Assembly (NCBI GenBank): GCA_029850535.1 | Contig: JARCRU010000029.1 | Span: 28,340 to 92,339 of the forward strand | DNA length: 64,000 nt | Direction of reading: 5' to 3' | Origin: Actinomycetota bacterium | GTDB taxonomy: Bacteria; Actinomycetota; Acidimicrobiia; Acidimicrobiales; RAAP-2 | In this document: one piece after another, positions 30,622 to 39,273 of the stretch | Layout of the letters: every line of letters starts with the position of its first letter | Position numbering within the stretch: the stretch's first letter is position 1 | Position numbers and translations under genes: made by a program | The notes under the pieces: generated by a model | The model's input: the letters and a program-made list of their open reading frames with translations, nothing else | Databases searched by the model: none | Told to the model about the DNA's origin: nothing

Positions 30622-33237
30622 ATGCTACGAATCCACAAGGGGTCTCTTGCCCGGTCACGGGTGGTGAATGAGAGGTTCGGGGAGGTCGTCGTGTCGGAAA
30701 GCGGGTCAGTCGTGACGACGGTGGAGACCGCCGTCACGTACGAGGATCTGCTCGAGGTCGCGACCAACTTGCGCTGGACGTGGAAGATCGAGGCGCGTCG
30801 ACTCTTCGCCGCCCTCGACCCCACCGCGAGCCCCGGGGCGCTCGAGTGGCCCCAGCAACTCCTGCTCGGACTCGGTCGTGATCAGGTCAGTGAACGTCTG
30901 CGTGCCGATCCTGACGTCGCCCGACTCGCCGACGCCGTGGTCCAGAACTTTCGCAGTTACTTCACCCAGACCACGAAGACCTGGTACCACACGCACCACA
31001 AGCCCGAGAAGGATCAGGTGATCGCGTTCTTCGCCGCGGAGTTCTCGCTCACCGACTCGCTGCCCATCTTCGCGGGCGGGCTGGGCACGGTGGCCGCCGA
31101 GCAGCTCAAGGCGGCGAGCGCGCTGGGTCTGCCGCTGGTGGGGGTCGGTCTGCTCTATCGCGGCACCTCGCACCAGTGGCTCGACCGCGAGGGACGCCAG
31201 CACGAGGCCTGGGACATGATGTCGCCCGAGAAGATGCCCATCGAACGCGCCCGTGACGCGCAGGGGCGCCTAGTGCAGGTCACGGTCTCATTGCCCGGTC
31301 GCGACATCCAGGTGGCGGTCTATCGCGCGCGGGTGGGGCGCAATCAACTCATCTTGCTCGACAGCGCGGTGTCGACCAACTCCGAGACCGATCGGATTTT
31401 GACTACGCGACTCTACGACTCCGACATCGAGACGCGCTTCAGTCAGGAACTGATCCTCGGGGTCGGGGGCGTGCGCGCCCTGGGAGCACTGGGCATCGAG
31501 CCCTCGATGCTGCACCTCAACGAGGGCCACTCGGTCTTCGCCATCCTCGAGCGCATCCGAAGGGTCATGGCCCAGGAGGGTCTGAGTTTCGAAGAGGCGC
31601 AACTCGCCGTGCGACCGGGCCTGCTGTTCACGACGCACACTCCCGTGGCCGCGGGACACGACTACTTCCCCGACGCGGTGGCGCGGCGTTACCTCGCCCC
31701 CTACGCTCGCCAGCTGGCCACGTCACTCGATACCCTGGTGGCCCTCGGGCGCGTCACGCCCGAGTGGACCGGCGACTCCTTCTGTCCCACGGTCTTCGCC
31801 ATGCGCATGGTCGGACACCGCAACGGGGTCTCACGACTGCACGGGCGCGTCACGCGCCAGCAGTGGTCGATGCTCTGGCCCCGGGTCCCCTTCGACGAGA
31901 TCCCGGTGGGGCACATCACCAACGGCGTGCACCTGGAGTCGTGGACCACGGGACCCTTCAGCGAACTGCTGACCCGCACGGTGGGTGAGCAGTGGCGGAC
32001 CACGCCGGGTGACCCGGTGATGTGGTCCAAGATCGTCGACGCCCCCGACGCCGATCTCTGGCGCGTCAAGAACGAGGCGCGCGCCGATCTGGTCGAGTTC
32101 GCGCGTCGGCGCGCGCGCAAGGACCTCGCCCGACGACACAGCCCCTCCGAGCGGGTCGCCGCGGTGTCGGTGCTGGACCCCGATCGCCTCACCATCGGCT
32201 TCATCGGCCGCTTCGTCGCCTACAAGCGCCCGACATTGCTCCTGCGCGATCCTGAGCGCCTCGCCCGGATCTTGAAGGCCCCGGGGCGCGGCGTGCAGAT
32301 CGTCTTCGCGGGCAAGGCCCACCCCAATGACGAGGGCGGCAAACAGCTCTTGCAGGACATGATCGAATTCGCCGCGAAGTACGACGTGAGCGACCGGGTG
32401 GTCTTCATCGTGGACTTCGACACGACGCTCGACCGACACCTGGCCCAGGGCGCGGACCTCTGGCTCAATACGCCGCGACGCCCACTCGAAGCCTGCGGCG
32501 TGGGCGGCATGAAGGCGGGCATGAACGGGGCGTTGAGTTTCTCGACCATCGACGGCTGGTGGGACGAAGCGACCCAGGACGCTGATCCCGCGGCCGCGCC
32601 GATCGGCTTCTCCATTGGCACGGACCTCGACTACGAGGACGAGGCGCTCCAGGACGAGCTCGACGCCGCCTCGATCTACGACGTCTTGGAGAACGAGATC
32701 GTGCCGCGTTTCTACGACCGTGGCCCCGATGGCGTCCCCACGACGTGGCTGGCGTCGGTGAAGCAGTCGATGTCCACCCTCGCGCCCACGTGGGACTCGC
32801 TACGCATGACGCGCGACTACGCCGAGTCGTACTACTTGCCCGGGATGGCTAAGGCCGCCCAACTGCGCGCCGGGGGCGCGCGCTCGGCGCGCGATCGCGC
32901 GCGCGATCTGCGTCGACTGCGCGCGGGCTGGGACGACCTGCGCGTGGAGGTGGGCGCAATCTCGCAGCGCAAGAAGGGACACCGCGTGTTCTTGCAGGTC
33001 GAGCTGGGCGTCCTGGAACCGGCGGATATCAACGTGCAGTTGTGGGTGGACGACGGCGTCGCGCCCTTCGCCCTGGACGCGAAACTGGTGGACCGCGTCG
33101 ACGAGCGCGCGCGCTACGACGCGCGCGTCGATCTCGCGCTGTACCCCGGGGACGTCATCGTGGCGGCGCGCATCGTGCCCTCACCGATCTACACCGACGG
33201 AGAGATCCTGGCGGGAATGATGACGTGGTCAAAGTGA
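30622..33237 (+). CDS. glgP: Alpha-glucan phosphorylase (DUF3417-containing, GlgP family)
   Basis: AVTYEDLLEVATNLRWTWKIEARRLFAALDP (DUF3417), GLGTVAAEQLKAASALGLPLVGVGLLYRG, HLNEGHSVFAILERIR, TIGFIGRFVAYKRPTLLL, FAGKAHPNDEGGK, ACGVGGMKAGMNGALSFSTIDGWWDEA. Confidence 0.93.
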   Translation: MLRIHKGSLARSRVVNERFGEVVVSESGSVVTTVETAVTYEDLLEVATNLRWTWKIEARRLFAALDPTASPGALEWPQQLLLGLGRDQVSERLRADPDVARLADAVVQNFRSYFTQTTKTWYHTHHKPEKDQVIAFFAAEFSLTDSLPIFAGGLGTVAAEQLKAASALGLPLVGVGLLYRGTSHQWLDREGRQHEAWDMMSPEKMPIERARDAQGRLVQVTVSLPGRDIQVAVYRARVGRNQLILLDSAVSTNSETDRILTTRLYDSDIETRFSQELILGVGGVRALGALGIEPSMLHLNEGHSVFAILERIRRVMAQEGLSFEEAQLAVRPGLLFTTHTPVAAGHDYFPDAVARRYLAPYARQLATSLDTLVALGRVTPEWTGDSFCPTVFAMRMVGHRNGVSRLHGRVTRQQWSMLWPRVPFDEIPVGHITNGVHLESWTTGPFSELLTRTVGEQWRTTPGDPVMWSKIVDAPDADLWRVKNEARADLVEFARRRARKDLARRHSPSERVAAVSVLDPDRLTIGFIGRFVAYKRPTLLLRDPERLARILKAPGRGVQIVFAGKAHPNDEGGKQLLQDMIEFAAKYDVSDRVVFIVDFDTTLDRHLAQGADLWLNTPRRPLEACGVGGMKAGMNGALSFSTIDGWWDEATQDADPAAAPIGFSIGTDLDYEDEALQDELDAASIYDVLENEIVPRFYDRGPDGVPTTWLASVKQSMSTLAPTWDSLRMTRDYAESYYLPGMAKAAQLRAGGARSARDRARDLRRLRAGWDDLRVEVGAISQRKKGHRVFLQVELGVLEPADINVQLWVDDGVAPFALDAKLVDRVDERARYDARVDLALYPGDVIVAARIVPSPIYTDGEILAGMMTWSK

Positions 33238-36200
33238 GCGAAGCTCCGATCCCCCTGTCCCTCCTCGATCTCGCGCACGCGCGCGGCGTTGAGACCCACT
33301 ACGTGGACGGACGCGGACACGAGCGCCACGCCAGTGTCGACACCCTGCTCAGTGTGCTCAACGCGTTGGGTGACATGGAGACACTGTCGACGCCCGCGAG
33401 CGCGCGCCACGCCCTTCGCCGCTACAACCAGGATCGGGTGGAGCGCGTGCTCGAGCCGGTGTACGTGATTGACGAGGGACTCAGCGCCGTGGTGGCGGTG
33501 CGCATGGCGCGCAAGCTCGCGAGCTTCGAGTGCCGGATCGAATTCGAGTTCGGCGGGGAGTCCTCGTGGCAGGTGCGCAGCGACGAACTCGACCTGCTCG
33601 AGACCGCGCCCGAGGAGCCGCGCGCCTGGGCGCTCACGCTGCCGGCGATGCGCGTGGGCTATCACCAACTCTGCGTCATCATGGGCAAGCGCACCGTCTG
33701 GTCCACGCTGATTGTTCGACCCCTGCGCGGCGCGCCGCACCGCTTCAGTCGCGACTGGCGCGCCTACTCGGTACAGACGCCCATCTTCTCGCTGCACTCG
33801 CAGCGTTCCTGGGGTAGCGGCGACGTCGAGGACCTGGACGAGTTCGCGCGTCTGGTCGCCTACCAGGGGGCCACGGTCGTCTCCACCCTGCCGCTGCTCT
33901 CGTCCTTTGGCCCCTACGACTTCGAGGCGAGCCCGTACCGACCGGTGAGTCGTCGATTCTGGAACGACCGATGGATCGCGCTGGATCAGGTGGAGTTCTT
34001 GTCACACTCCTTCGCCGCTCAGCAGCTGATGAACGACACGTATTCTCGGGCGCATCGCGCCACCTGGTCCAAGGGTGGTCACGTCGACGGCGCCGCGGCC
34101 TTCGCCGCCAAGCGTCAGGTGATCCAGGCCTGGGCGGCGACCCAGTCGGAGTTCATGGCCCTCTACGAGAGCGGACTGCGTTCCTACGTGACCGATCACC
34201 CCGAGGTGAATGACTTCGCGCGCTTTCGCGCGGCCGGCGAGCGCTTCGGTCGCAACTTTCGCGCGTGGCCCTCGACCGCGCGCTCGGGACTGCTGCGCTG
34301 GAACGACGTGGACCCGACACTCGTGCGCTACCACCTCTTCGCCCAGTGGATCATCGACGGACAGATGACCGAACTCTCGCAACGACTGGCCCAGCGCGGC
34401 CAGACCCTCCAGCTCGACATCCCCATCGGCGTGCACCCCGACGGCTACGACGTGTGGAAGTACCCCGACGAGTACGTCTCGTCAATGTCCATCGGCGCAC
34501 CGGCCGATGATCTCACCACCGACGGCCAGACCTGGGGCGCGCCACCGCTGCACCCCGCGCGCGTTCGCGAGAACGCCCACCAGCAATTCCGCGACGCGTT
34601 GCGTTGTCACATGCGCGTGGCCGGGGTGGTGCGCATCGATCACGTGATGGGACTCCAGCGCCTCTTCTGGGTGCCCGACGGCGCGAGCGCGCGCGACGGC
34701 CTCTACGTCAAGATGCCCTTCCACGAGTTGCTCGCCATCGTGGCGATCGAGGCCCTGCGCTTCGGTTGCGACGTGGTGGGCGAGGACTTGGGTACGGTCG
34801 ACGGGGACTTGCGCGAGGCGATGGCCCACGAGGGACTGCGTCGCACGTACGTGGCCCAGTTCGCCATCGGTCACGACGCGCTCGAACCGGTGCCGGCCGG
34901 GGCGGTGGCTTCCTTTGGCACGCACGACACGGCCACGTTCCTGGGCTGGTGGAACGGGGTCGATATCGACGAGCGCGTGTCAGTGGGTCACCTCAGTGAC
35001 GACGGCGCCGCCCACGCGCGAGAGATACGTCGACACGATCGCGAACGACTGGTCCACGTGCTCGGACTGGGACCAGAGAGCGAACCCTCGCACGTGCTCG
35101 ACGCCGTGCACGCGAGCCTGGCCGACTCCGAGGCCGGACTGGTGATGGTGCAGATCGAGGACCTGTTGGGCGTCACGTCGGGCGTCAATCTACCCGGCAC
35201 CTACGACGAGCGCCCGAACTGGAGTCAGCAGATCCCCCTCAGCCTCGAGGAGCTCGCCTCGACGCGCGTGTTGGCCGAGACCCTGACGCCGCTACGTGAG
35301 CGGCGCGGCTTCGCCGCTGGCGGTCACGGCATGCCGCGGGTGTCGGACGTGACGCTGTTCTCCCCGGAGGACCTGCACCTGTTCAACGAGGGCCGACACT
35401 TCCGTCTGCACCACCATCTCGGCTGTCACCCGATGATCGCCGAGGGGGTCGAGGGCTGCTACTTCGCGGTGTGGGCCCCTAACGCCGAACGCGTCGCCGT
35501 GGTGGGCGACTTCAACGATTGGGACGGCGGCCCGCACACCCTGCTGGCGCGCGAGAACTCGGGGATCTGGGAGGGGTTCGTGCCCGGTGCTCAGGTGGGT
35601 CAGGGCTATAAGTACCGCATCCGTTCGCGACTCGGTGGGGGGGAGTTCGACAAGGCCGATCCGCTCGCACGGCACTTCGAAGTTCCCTCGAACACCGCGA
35701 GTCGCGTGTGGAGCTCGAACTACGAGTGGCGCGATGAGCAGTGGCTGCGCGCCCGTCAGGACTACGTGGCGCGTCGGCGTCCGGTGTCGGTCTACGAGGT
35801 GCACCTGGGCTCGTGGCGACGCGTGCCCGAGGAGGGGAATCGCTCACTGAGCTACCGCGAGATGGCTGAGCAACTGCCCGCGTACTGCGTAGAGATGGGA
35901 TTCACCCACGTTCAGTTCCTGCCCGTCATGGAGCACCCCTTCTTCGGATCGTGGGGCTATCAGACGACGGGCTACTTCGCACCGACCTCGCGCAACGGGA
36001 CACCCGACGATTTCAAGTTCCTCGTCGACGAACTCCACGCGCACGGACTCGGGGTGCTGCTCGACTGGGTGCCCTCGCACTTCCCCTCCGACGCGCACGC
36101 CCTGGGGCTCTTTGACGGCACGCACCTCTACGAGCACGCCGACGTGCGTCAACGCGTGCACCCCGACTGGCAGAGTTGGACCTTCAACTACAGCCGCAAC

Positions 36201-37229
36201 GAGGTCCGCAGCTTCTTGATCTCGAGCGCGTGCTTCTGGCTCGAGGAGTACCACGTGGACGGCCTGCGCGTGGATGCGGTGGCGAGCATGCTCTACCTCG
36301 ACTACAGCCGCGGCCCGGGCCAGTGGGTGCCGAATCGCTTCGGGGGGCGCGAGGACCTCGACGCCATCTCCTTCTTGCGCCAGTGCAACGACGCGGTGAC
36401 CTCCGCCTTCCCCGGGGCGCTTATGATCGCCGAGGAATCGACCTCCTGGCCCCGGGTGACCCACGAGACGAGTGATGGCGGCCTGGGTTTCACCTTCAAG
36501 TGGGACATGGGCTGGATGCACGACACCCTCGACTACCTCTCGCGCGACAGCGTCTTTCGCCGCTACCACCAGAACGAGTTGACCTTCCGCGCCATCTACG
36601 CCGGTCACGAGCGTTTCATGTTGCCCCTGAGCCACGACGAGGTGGTCCACGGCAAGGGGTCGCTCCTGTCCAAGATGTCCGGCGACTCCTGGCAGGAGTT
36701 CGCCAATCTGCGCCTGCTCCTCGGCTACCAGTTCGGTCTACCGGGTAAGAAGTTGCTCTTCATGGGAGCGGAGTTCGCCCAGCGCTCGGAGTGGAACCAC
36801 GAGGGCAGCCTCGACTGGCACCTGCGAGAGTACCCCGCCCACGAGGGCGTGCGCCGCTGGACGCGACGCTGCAACGAGCTCTACGCCTCGGAGGGTTCCT
36901 TGCACCGCGACGACGCCGGGGGCGAGGACTTCAACTGGCTGAGTTGTGACGACGCCGAACAGAGCGTTCTGATCTGGCGACGCGGCGAGGGTGAGCGAGA
37001 ACTGGTGATGGTGGCCAACTTCACGCCGGTGCCGCGTGACGAGTACCAGATCCCGGTGTCGGCCTCGAGCTCGTGGCGCGTGCTCGCCAACTCCGACGAC
37101 CCCGAGTACGGCGGCAGCGGATACCCCACCAACGTACACGTGGTGGCGCTCGGCGCCGAGCACGACGGTACCGTGGTTCGCATGTCCCTACCGCCGCTGG
37201 CCTTTGTCGTCCTGCAACGAAAGAATTAG
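33234..37229 (+). CDS. Fusion protein: 4-alpha-glucanotransferase (MalQ, N-terminal) plus 1,4-alpha-glucan branching enzyme (GlgB, C-terminal)
   Basis: One continuous ORF. MalQ part about 33234-35300: LDIPIGVHPDGYDVWKYPDEY, VVRIDHVMGLQRLFWVPDG, CDVVGEDLGTV, SFGTHDTATFLGWW. GlgB part about 35340-37229: CBM48 GCYFAVWAPNAERVAVVGDFNDWDGG, EVHLGSWRR, DGLRVDAVASMLYLDYSR, MIAEESTSWP, LPLSHDEVVHGKGSLL. GTG at 33234 overlaps the glgP stop. Confidence 0.9.
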   Translation: MSEAPIPLSLLDLAHARGVETHYVDGRGHERHASVDTLLSVLNALGDMETLSTPASARHALRRYNQDRVERVLEPVYVIDEGLSAVVAVRMARKLASFECRIEFEFGGESSWQVRSDELDLLETAPEEPRAWALTLPAMRVGYHQLCVIMGKRTVWSTLIVRPLRGAPHRFSRDWRAYSVQTPIFSLHSQRSWGSGDVEDLDEFARLVAYQGATVVSTLPLLSSFGPYDFEASPYRPVSRRFWNDRWIALDQVEFLSHSFAAQQLMNDTYSRAHRATWSKGGHVDGAAAFAAKRQVIQAWAATQSEFMALYESGLRSYVTDHPEVNDFARFRAAGERFGRNFRAWPSTARSGLLRWNDVDPTLVRYHLFAQWIIDGQMTELSQRLAQRGQTLQLDIPIGVHPDGYDVWKYPDEYVSSMSIGAPADDLTTDGQTWGAPPLHPARVRENAHQQFRDALRCHMRVAGVVRIDHVMGLQRLFWVPDGASARDGLYVKMPFHELLAIVAIEALRFGCDVVGEDLGTVDGDLREAMAHEGLRRTYVAQFAIGHDALEPVPAGAVASFGTHDTATFLGWWNGVDIDERVSVGHLSDDGAAHAREIRRHDRERLVHVLGLGPESEPSHVLDAVHASLADSEAGLVMVQIEDLLGVTSGVNLPGTYDERPNWSQQIPLSLEELASTRVLAETLTPLRERRGFAAGGHGMPRVSDVTLFSPEDLHLFNEGRHFRLHHHLGCHPMIAEGVEGCYFAVWAPNAERVAVVGDFNDWDGGPHTLLARENSGIWEGFVPGAQVGQGYKYRIRSRLGGGEFDKADPLARHFEVPSNTASRVWSSNYEWRDEQWLRARQDYVARRRPVSVYEVHLGSWRRVPEEGNRSLSYREMAEQLPAYCVEMGFTHVQFLPVMEHPFFGSWGYQTTGYFAPTSRNGTPDDFKFLVDELHAHGLGVLLDWVPSHFPSDAHALGLFDGTHLYEHADVRQRVHPDWQSWTFNYSRNEVRSFLISSACFWLEEYHVDGLRVDAVASMLYLDYSRGPGQWVPNRFGGREDLDAISFLRQCNDAVTSAFPGALMIAEESTSWPRVTHETSDGGLGFTFKWDMGWMHDTLDYLSRDSVFRRYHQNELTFRAIYAGHERFMLPLSHDEVVHGKGSLLSKMSGDSWQEFANLRLLLGYQFGLPGKKLLFMGAEFAQRSEWNHEGSLDWHLREYPAHEGVRRWTRRCNELYASEGSLHRDDAGGEDFNWLSCDDAEQSVLIWRRGEGERELVMVANFTPVPRDEYQIPVSASSSWRVLANSDDPEYGGSGYPTNVHVVALGAEHDGTVVRMSLPPLAFVVLQRKN

Positions 37230-39263
37230 ATGTCCCCGATCGCCGGATTCCACTACCACTTCTATCAACCCCCCCGCGAGGATCCCTGGACGGGGTTGTT
37301 CAATCACGAGTGGAGCGCCTGGCCCTACCACGACTGGAACGAACGCATCGCCGCCGAGTGTTATCGCGCCATGGTCGCGGTCGCACTGAACAACGATGAC
37401 GCCACGACGTCGCTCTTCGAACCACTGACCCAGAGCAGCTTCGACGTGGGACCCACGCTGCATCACTGGTTGGCGAACTACGCGCCCGACGTCGAGCGCG
37501 CCCTGCAACGCGAGGTGCGCGCCGCGAGTCGGGGGGCGAACCGGGTCGTGATGGCCGCGCCACTGGTGCACGCCATCGTGCCCCTGGCGACGCCCATCGA
37601 TCAAGAACGCTTGGTGGCGTGGGGGATCGACGACTTTCGTGCGCGCTACGGCGAGGAGCCGGTGGGCATGTGGTTGCCCGAGACCGGTGTCGACCTCGCC
37701 ACCCTCGAGGTGCTGGCGCGCCAGGGCATCACCTACACCGTGCTGATGGCGACGCAGGCGGCCATGACGCGCGGCCCCGGCGAGAAGTGGGTGCGCGTCG
37801 GCGCCGACACCCTCGACACCACCAAGGCTTACTTCATCGCGTTGCCGAGCGGCGCGCGCATGACGGTGGTCTTTGGACACCACGACCTCTCGCACCGCAT
37901 CGCCTTCGGCGACCTAGTCGGCGACGGGAACCGGTTGGCCGAGACGATGGCCGCCGCGCTGGGTGAGGACGACGGGGTCGTCCTGGTGGTCGCCGACGGC
38001 GAGACCTACGGCCACCACCACCGCTTCGGCGATATCGGTGTGGCCTGGGCGACGCGTCAGCTCCAGGAGAAGTACCAGATCACCACCACGCTGGGCGAGT
38101 GGCTGAGTGAACAGACGCCCACCGACGAGGTCCAACTCCACGAGGTCTCGGCTTGGAGTTGCGCGCACGGCGTGGAACGTTGGCGCAGCGCCTGTGGGTG
38201 CGTGACGGGAGAGAGCGACGGATTCGACCTCGCGTGGCGCGCGCCGTTGCGCGACGCGCTCGACTGGCTGAGGGAGCACGCCGGCTCAGCGCTCGATTGG
38301 GAGCTCGGACACCACGTGCACTCCAGTGACGCCGCACTCCTCGACTACGGCAAGGTAATCGCCGGGGAGCAGTCGGCCCCGGACTTCGTGTGGCGACACC
38401 AGAGTCGTGACCTCAACGACGACGAGCGCAGCCGCGTGCTCGAAGTCTGCGAGGCGCACCGCAATCTCATGTTCGCCTTCACCAGTTGCGCGTGGTTCTT
38501 CGCCGACCCCGGCGAGATCGAGACGAGCATCGTCTTGCGCTACGCCGCCCTGGCCCTCGAGCTCACCCGGCGCACGACTGGTCGCGACTTCGAGCCGCCC
38601 TTCGTCGAACGCCTCGCGAAGGTGCACTCCGCGCACTACGGCGTCGCCGGTGAGGAGTTGTGGCAACGCGCGTGTCAGGGCTTTCGCACCGACGAGGTCC
38701 AGATCGCCGCGGGCGCGGCCGCGGAGTTCTCGACCTGCGGGGACTTCGCACGCACCTCGCGCGGGACCTGGGAGATCGAGTACCAGCGCGCTGACCACTC
38801 CGAGGTGCGTATCACGCTCACCAACACCCTCACGTTGAGAAAATTCACATTCCTGACTCACACGACCCTGGGCCAGGATTCGGAGCTCTTCGTCGATATC
38901 TCGGACAACACCATGTGGCGACGCGTGGAGCTCGAACACCTCGGCGACGACGTGATTGCGCGCGTCGCCGTGGCGCGGATGATGGGGGCTCGCTCGAGCG
39001 ACGTCGAGGGTGCACTGAGTCTTTTGGCCGCTGACCTGCTGCGTCGACGCGCGACGCGCGACGACCAGTTCACTCTGCGCGCGCTGGCCGCGAGGCCGCG
39101 CTACGTGACTCCCGTGGGCGAGGCGGCGATCCGACGAGCGCTCTGGGCCATGGCCGCGCACGCGCACGGTGACGACGACCACGAGGTGCTGGCGCCACTG
39201 GCGAAGGCGGTCGGGGTACCAGATACCTTCAATCTGTCCGAGGGTGACGGGGTCACCCACTAG
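37230..39263 (+). CDS. Glycoside hydrolase family 57 / DUF3536 protein
   Basis: MSPIAGFHYHFYQPPREDPWTGLFNHEWSAWPYHDWNERIAAECYRA... GMWLPETGVDLATLEVLARQGITYTVL...DGETYGHHHRFGD. Confidence 0.87.
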   Translation: MSPIAGFHYHFYQPPREDPWTGLFNHEWSAWPYHDWNERIAAECYRAMVAVALNNDDATTSLFEPLTQSSFDVGPTLHHWLANYAPDVERALQREVRAASRGANRVVMAAPLVHAIVPLATPIDQERLVAWGIDDFRARYGEEPVGMWLPETGVDLATLEVLARQGITYTVLMATQAAMTRGPGEKWVRVGADTLDTTKAYFIALPSGARMTVVFGHHDLSHRIAFGDLVGDGNRLAETMAAALGEDDGVVLVVADGETYGHHHRFGDIGVAWATRQLQEKYQITTTLGEWLSEQTPTDEVQLHEVSAWSCAHGVERWRSACGCVTGESDGFDLAWRAPLRDALDWLREHAGSALDWELGHHVHSSDAALLDYGKVIAGEQSAPDFVWRHQSRDLNDDERSRVLEVCEAHRNLMFAFTSCAWFFADPGEIETSIVLRYAALALELTRRTTGRDFEPPFVERLAKVHSAHYGVAGEELWQRACQGFRTDEVQIAAGAAAEFSTCGDFARTSRGTWEIEYQRADHSEVRITLTNTLTLRKFTFLTHTTLGQDSELFVDISDNTMWRRVELEHLGDDVIARVAVARMMGARSSDVEGALSLLAADLLRRRATRDDQFTLRALAARPRYVTPVGEAAIRRALWAMAAHAHGDDDHEVLAPLAKAVGVPDTFNLSEGDGVTH

Positions 39264-39273
39264 ATTCTCTTGG

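Noticed and set aside
30313-30671. Short ORFs over the CGTCGTCGCCT tract (Arg/Ser-rich)
   Set aside because: Low-complexity translation of a tandem repeat; no support for coding.
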